This document shows, piece after piece, positions 6,606 through 7,113 of a stretch of DNA of 7,113 bases. The position numbers were made by a program, and so were the translations under genes. The notes under the pieces were generated by a model. The model was not told the origin of the DNA and searched no databases. It saw nothing but the letters and a program-made list of their open reading frames with translations. Source of the DNA: Octadecabacter sp. (lineage in GTDB: Bacteria > Pseudomonadota > Alphaproteobacteria > Rhodobacterales > Rhodobacteraceae). The stretch spans positions 1 to 7,113 of the forward strand of contig DQCL01000213.1 of assembly GCA_003533975.1 (NCBI GenBank), given 5' to 3'. Numbering within the stretch: the stretch's first letter is position 1; each line of letters starts with the position of its first letter.

Positions 6606-7100
6606 TTACGCCTTTGGCGCTGTGGCAGCCTTGGTTGATTTGCTTGAATTCAGTGGGTCATCCTGACGCTGAACTGAGCCTTCGAAGTGGGCGCCAGATT
6701 CAATCGCGATGGTCTTGTGGATGATGTCGCCTTCGACCCGGGCGGTCGACGTCAGGCGCACCTTAAGGCCACGGACGCGGCCCACGATGCGGCCATTGAT
6801 GACCACGTCATCGGCAATCACTTCGCCTTTGATTGTTGCGGTTTCGCCAATTGTCAGCAGATGCGCGCGGATGTCGCCCTCAACAGTGCCTTCGACCTGA
6901 ATATCGCCGGTCGTCTTCATGTTGCCGGTGACGTGCAGATCAGAGGACAGAACGGAGGCAGGCGGCTTTGCCTTAGGGGCGCTGGCCTTGAATTCGCTCT
7001 GCTTGGGCGCGGCAGGCGCCGCGGTGGTGCCGGAGGACGCCGGCTTGTTCGCATCGGCATCATTGGGGGCAGGATCGTTGATTTTGCTCTTAGAAAACAT
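6606..7100 (-). CDS. bactofilin (polymer-forming cytoskeletal protein)
   Basis: Bactofilins assemble without nucleotides into filaments or membrane-associated sheets that localise wall enzymes and shape functions. The 164 residues have the expected layout: a disordered N-terminal tail rich in Ala, Pro, Ser and Lys (1 to about 47), a beta-helix core at about 48-145, and a short Ser/Lys/Ala tail. The core shows repeating Gly and hydrophobic steps typical of the DUF583/bactofilin fold (SDLHVTGNMKTTGDIQVEG, GDIRAHLLTIG, KGEVIADDVVINGRIVG, ARVEGDIIHKTIAIESG). The ATG at 7098-7100 has AAGG 9 nt upstream at the window edge, so the Shine-Dalgarno site may extend out of view. In related bacteria an M23 (LytM-type) peptidase gene often sits directly upstream of a bactofilin; that position is outside this window. 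A terminator hairpin follows the stop. Confidence in the family is high; the client proteins are unknown. Confidence 0.95.
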   Translation of the reverse strand: MFSKSKINDPAPNDADANKPASSGTTAAPAAPKQSEFKASAPKAKPPASVLSSDLHVTGNMKTTGDIQVEGTVEGDIRAHLLTIGETATIKGEVIADDVVINGRIVGRVRGLKVRLTSTARVEGDIIHKTIAIESGAHFEGSVQRQDDPLNSSKSTKAATAPKA

Positions 7101-7113
7101 CGTTTGCTGCCTT

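Noticed and set aside
6212..6724. 170-codon + strand frame overlapping the end of DUF2189 and the bactofilin gene
   Set aside because: It runs through the terminator hairpin and across two well-supported genes in other frames; there is no ribosome site or family resemblance.

Overview
The window looks like an ordinary, moderately GC-rich chromosomal segment of an alphaproteobacterium, most likely Rhodobacteraceae (Roseobacter group). I base this on the protein sequences (an AMIN/Amidase_3 amidase, a class A PBP, RF2, a DUF2189 membrane protein, a bactofilin), on the amidase - PBP1A - prfB order, and on an intergenic motif of the GAGTATTTTTG type. The taxonomic call is recalled knowledge and inference, not a search result.

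Layout, left to right. Positions 2-1096 (+) hold the 3' part of a periplasmic N-acetylmuramoyl-L-alanine amidase whose start lies outside the window. Its stop overlaps by 14 bp the stop of a convergent SAM-dependent methyltransferase (1083-1706 or 1083-1739, -). A 124-157 bp divergent region carries a near-consensus sigma70 promoter (1803-1831), and the class A penicillin-binding protein PBP1A follows (1864-4395, +). A 72-bp gap with nested inverted repeats leads to prfB, encoding release factor 2 (4468-5595, +), read without a frameshift. The next 164 bp hold a composite element: two copies of a 16-bp repeat around a 23-bp palindrome. A DUF2189 integral membrane protein (5760-6539, +) follows. 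It converges on a bactofilin gene (6606-7100, -), with a terminator hairpin between them whose T tract serves the bactofilin transcript.

Biological theme: three products act on the cell wall or its organisation. The amidase cleaves peptidoglycan, PBP1A polymerises and crosslinks it, and the bactofilin is a polymer-forming scaffold often linked to wall remodelling. prfB is a housekeeping translation gene downstream of PBP1A. The methyltransferase and DUF2189 protein have no assignable substrate or function. I see no mobile element, CRISPR array, phage gene or RNA gene. I found no clear new system; the most unusual non-coding signals are the composite element after prfB and the nested inverted repeats between PBP1A and prfB.
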